Below are positions 61,842 through 64,000 of a stretch of DNA of 64,000 nt, one piece after another (position 1 is the first letter of the stretch; each line of letters begins with the position of its first letter). The notes below the pieces were generated by a model. It was not told the origin of the DNA. It saw only the letters and a program-made list of their open reading frames with translations, and searched no databases. Origin of the DNA: Trueperaceae bacterium (GTDB lineage Bacteria; Deinococcota; Deinococci; Deinococcales; Trueperaceae); the NCBI GenBank assembly GCA_023954415.1, contig JAMLIB010000007.1, positions 62,001 through 126,000 on the forward strand, given 5' to 3'. A program made the translations under genes and the position numbers.

Positions 61842-63872
61842 TCAGGGGACGCGTGCGACCGTCACCGTCACCCGGTTGGCCGGGTCCGGCGCCGTGAGCC
61901 CGAAGCGCACCGTCAGCGTGGCCGTGCCGTACCACTCGCCCGGCTCGCCGAGGGTGCCGTTGCCGTTGTCGTCGCTGCCGACCTCAACGACGAGCGGTCC
62001 GGGGGCGGCCTCGAGCAGCGTGAACGCCAGGTCCGCGTCAAGGAGCGCGTCCGGGTAGCCGGGTACCCGCAGCAGGAGGCCGGTGACGGGTTCGGGCGGC
62101 TCGGGCGGCTCGCCGACCAGCTGCGTGTACGCCCCTTGGGCATCGACGAAGCCGTAGCCGTACCACGAGTCGCGGCCTGGGGCGCCCAGGTCCAGGGCCG
62201 TGCCGGCGATGGCGTCCGCCACCTGCGACGCGCTCGCGCTCGGCACGGCGCCCCGCAGCATCGCAATGACGGCGGCCACGGCAGGGGAGGCCATGCTCGT
62301 GCCGGCCATGACGCCGTAGTCGTCGCCGGCAACGGTGCTGAGGACTTGATGGTCCGGGTCGGCCGGGGTGCCCGGCCCCGCCCCGCCGGGCGCCGCGACG
62401 AACATCTCGGGGCCCACGTGGCTGTAGCAGGCGCGCGTCATGCCCGGCCGCGTGGCGGCGACGGCGAGTACCTGCGGGTACCTGGCCGGGTACATGATCG
62501 GCTGGGCGGTGAAGCCGCTCGGACACACGCCGCTGGCCGTGTTGCCCGCCGCGGCCACCAGGCTCACGCCCGCGGTGGCCGTGGCCTGGATGGCCGCTCG
62601 CACGCCGCTGCCGAGGTCGGCGCCGCTGTTGTTGCCGAGGCTCATGTTCACTACCTGCGCGCGTGGGCTGCCGCCGTTCGTCACGTACTCGAGGGCCTTG
62701 ATCAGCCACTCCGTGCTCATAACGCAGTCCGTCTTTGCGGCGTTCCCCACGTTCACGAGCAGGAGCTTCGCCTGCGGCGCCACCCCGGCCACGCCCTCAC
62801 CGTTGTTCGCGACCGCCGCGGCGATGCCGGCCACGTGCGTGCCGTGCGTGCCGCAGTTGGTGAAGGTCACGGAGCTGCCGCCCGTGACCGCGTCGTAGGT
62901 GCCGACGACGTTGGCGAACAGGTCCGGGTGGGCGGGGAAGAACCCGGAGTCGATGACGGCGATGGTGGCGCCGGCCCCGCTGGCGCTGTACCAGAGGGGC
63001 TCGACGGCCAGCTCGTCCAGGTTCCACTGCTCTTGGCGGTAGGGGTCGTTGCTCGCCGGGTAGAGCGGCCGCGGGAACTCCACGTAGCTGACGCCGGGCG
63101 TGGCGCGCAGTGCCGCCGCCGCGGCAGCGGCCGAGCGCGTCGGCACCTCGACGAGGGTCAGGTTCGCTCCCTCGAACGCGTCCGTCCCGGCCCCGCCGAG
63201 GCCCATGTCGGCGAGTGCGGTGGCGACGGCCAGCGCGGGCGATGTCGCCGACCTCGGCGATGTCGCCGACATCGCCACGCGTCCGTCCTGGCTGAGCACG
63301 ACGCCGCGCGGCTCCAGGCCGACTATGAGGGTGGTCCTCGGCGCGGTGGGATCGAGTGGCGCATCGAGGTCGCCGCCGGACATGTCGACGGGCGCCGCGG
63401 TGCCGGAGGGCGCGTCGGCGGTGCCGGTGCCGAAGAGCCCGGCGGCGGCCCTAGCCCCCTCGGGGACCACCGCGACGGTCCCCACCACGTCGGGGTAGGA
63501 GAACGTGACGGCGTCGCTCGTCCTCACGACCTCGCCGCCCCGCACCTTCGCGATCAGGCGCAGCCGGAACGCCTGGTCGATGCGCGGCATGGCGGTCGGG
63601 TCGACGTTCACGTCCACGCTCATGGAGCCGGTGCCGTTGGAGCGCGAGAGGGTGATTGCGCCGCGCACCGTCGGGTCGACCGGGATGACGTCCAGCGTCC
63701 AGGCGCCCGGCGCCGTCACCGTCACGCTCGAGCGGGTGAAGCCGTTCATCTCGAGGACGGGCACGGCGAGCTCGACGACCTGGGGCGTCGTGTCGAAGCA
63801 GCCGACCAACGCCAAGAGCAGCGCGCCGAGCGTGAGCCTGGCGCGGAGGCGCAGCGCTACCGGCGCGCCCAC
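61842..63872 (-). CDS. subtilisin-like serine peptidase (S8), lipoprotein
   Basis: A 676-aa exported protease. The signal peptide ends in the lipobox LALVGC (Cys about 25). A long N-terminal region has beta-sandwich-like segments and an inhibitor-like stretch (LVEVPTRSAAAAAAALRATPGVSYVEFPR). The S8 domain shows the triad D (AVIDSGFFPAHPDL), H (CGTHGTHVAGIAAA) and S (MAGTSMASPAVAAVIAML), with the oxyanion Asn in AAAGNTASG. A C-terminal beta domain follows (about 590-676). Probably matures by removal of the pro-region on the cell surface. Confidence 0.93.
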   Translation of the reverse strand: MGAPVALRLRARLTLGALLLALVGCFDTTPQVVELAVPVLEMNGFTRSSVTVTAPGAWTLDVIPVDPTVRGAITLSRSNGTGSMSVDVNVDPTAMPRIDQAFRLRLIAKVRGGEVVRTSDAVTFSYPDVVGTVAVVPEGARAAAGLFGTGTADAPSGTAAPVDMSGGDLDAPLDPTAPRTTLIVGLEPRGVVLSQDGRVAMSATSPRSATSPALAVATALADMGLGGAGTDAFEGANLTLVEVPTRSAAAAAAALRATPGVSYVEFPRPLYPASNDPYRQEQWNLDELAVEPLWYSASGAGATIAVIDSGFFPAHPDLFANVVGTYDAVTGGSSVTFTNCGTHGTHVAGIAAAVANNGEGVAGVAPQAKLLLVNVGNAAKTDCVMSTEWLIKALEYVTNGGSPRAQVVNMSLGNNSGADLGSGVRAAIQATATAGVSLVAAAGNTASGVCPSGFTAQPIMYPARYPQVLAVAATRPGMTRACYSHVGPEMFVAAPGGAGPGTPADPDHQVLSTVAGDDYGVMAGTSMASPAVAAVIAMLRGAVPSASASQVADAIAGTALDLGAPGRDSWYGYGFVDAQGAYTQLVGEPPEPPEPVTGLLLRVPGYPDALLDADLAFTLLEAAPGPLVVEVGSDDNGNGTLGEPGEWYGTATLTVRFGLTAPDPANRVTVTVARVP

Positions 63873-63876
63873 CGGC

Positions 63877-64000
63877 TCAGGACGCCCGCAACTGAGCGAT
63901 ATGCGCCAGCAGCCCAGCGGTCGACGCGTCGTGCGCGCCCGGCTCCGAGGCGCCCGAGCGCACCTCGCCGAGGAGCTTGGTCGCCAGCTCCTTGCCGAGC
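63877..64000 (-). CDS. pgi: probable glucose-6-phosphate isomerase, C-terminal end
   Basis: Only the last 40 codons are inside the window, ending at TGA 63877-63879. The peptide begins LGKELATKLLGEVR and contains HDASTAGLLAHIAQLR. This matches the C-terminal helix of long-form glucose-6-phosphate isomerases (the LGK...HD.ST..L pattern). The active-site regions lie beyond the edge, so the call rests on this tail alone. Confidence 0.6.
   Translation of the reverse strand, partial: LGKELATKLLGEVRSGASEPGAHDASTAGLLAHIAQLRAS

Noticed and set aside
1-64000. CRISPR arrays, insertion sequences, phage or integrase genes, rRNA
   Set aside because: No spaced direct repeats, transposase or integrase motifs, terminal inverted repeats or rRNA sequence were seen on either strand.

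Overview
The window is a GC-rich bacterial chromosome segment with one tRNA and no rRNA, CRISPR array, phage or insertion sequence. Coding is dense and frequently coupled: ATGA/GTGA junctions and 1-17 nt overlaps are common. Signal peptides, lipoboxes, a COG2345/SufR-like regulator, a DUF5602-like secreted protein and a subtilase lipoprotein would fit a Deinococcota (Trueperales-like) genome. That placement is an inference from gene content; no marker gene is present.

Layout. (1) 1-3.6 kb: an unidentified C-terminal fragment, tRNA-Ile2(CAU), an ArsR repressor with a truncated SRPBCC partner, an ABC-2 exporter whose permease is split in two frames, and a MazEF-like toxin-antitoxin pair. (2) 3.7-55.6 kb: an accessory catabolic island. 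It holds five dipeptide/oligopeptide-type ABC importers, each made of a solute-binding protein and two permeases but none with an ATPase gene. Interleaved are amide- and peptide-bond hydrolases: three AtzE-type amidases (two with a separate 68-aa AtzG/GatC-like subunit gene, one fused to a similar domain), five AstE/aspartoacylase-fold proteins, one M14-like carboxypeptidase, one M24, one M20 and two M19 peptidase-family proteins, two near-twin amidohydrolases, an isochorismatase-fold cysteine hydrolase, a RidA protein and an aspartate dehydrogenase-like enzyme. Regulators are one GntR with a large ligand domain, two FCD paralogs and one FadR-type protein. Palindromes of the type TTGTCGACAA recur in the promoter regions. 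(3) 36.8-43.5 kb, inside the island: a separate six-gene operon with a PfkB kinase, an Fbp/Afu-type ABC importer with its own ATPase, a class II aldolase and an RpiR regulator, suited to uptake and cleavage of a sugar or sugar phosphate. (4) 43.6-45.0 kb and 55.7-64 kb: cell-surface and housekeeping genes: two beta-helix proteins, a GntR/ABC-2 operon, a polysaccharide deacetylase, a SufR-like regulator, a subtilase and the end of a probable glucose-6-phosphate isomerase gene.

How the parts may work together: the importers would bring in small amide-containing compounds (peptide-like, N-acyl or ureido-type; the identity is not visible from sequence), energised by a shared ATPase encoded elsewhere. 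The cytoplasmic hydrolases would strip acyl, amide or carbamoyl groups, and the aspartate dehydrogenase-like enzyme and RidA would handle the released amino or imino acids. Several of the hydrolases have lost canonical metal ligands or the general base (M20, both M19, two AstE-type), so part of the pathway may use unusual chemistry or non-catalytic subunits. That, together with the orphan importers and the repeated operator, makes the island the main candidate for an undescribed system.
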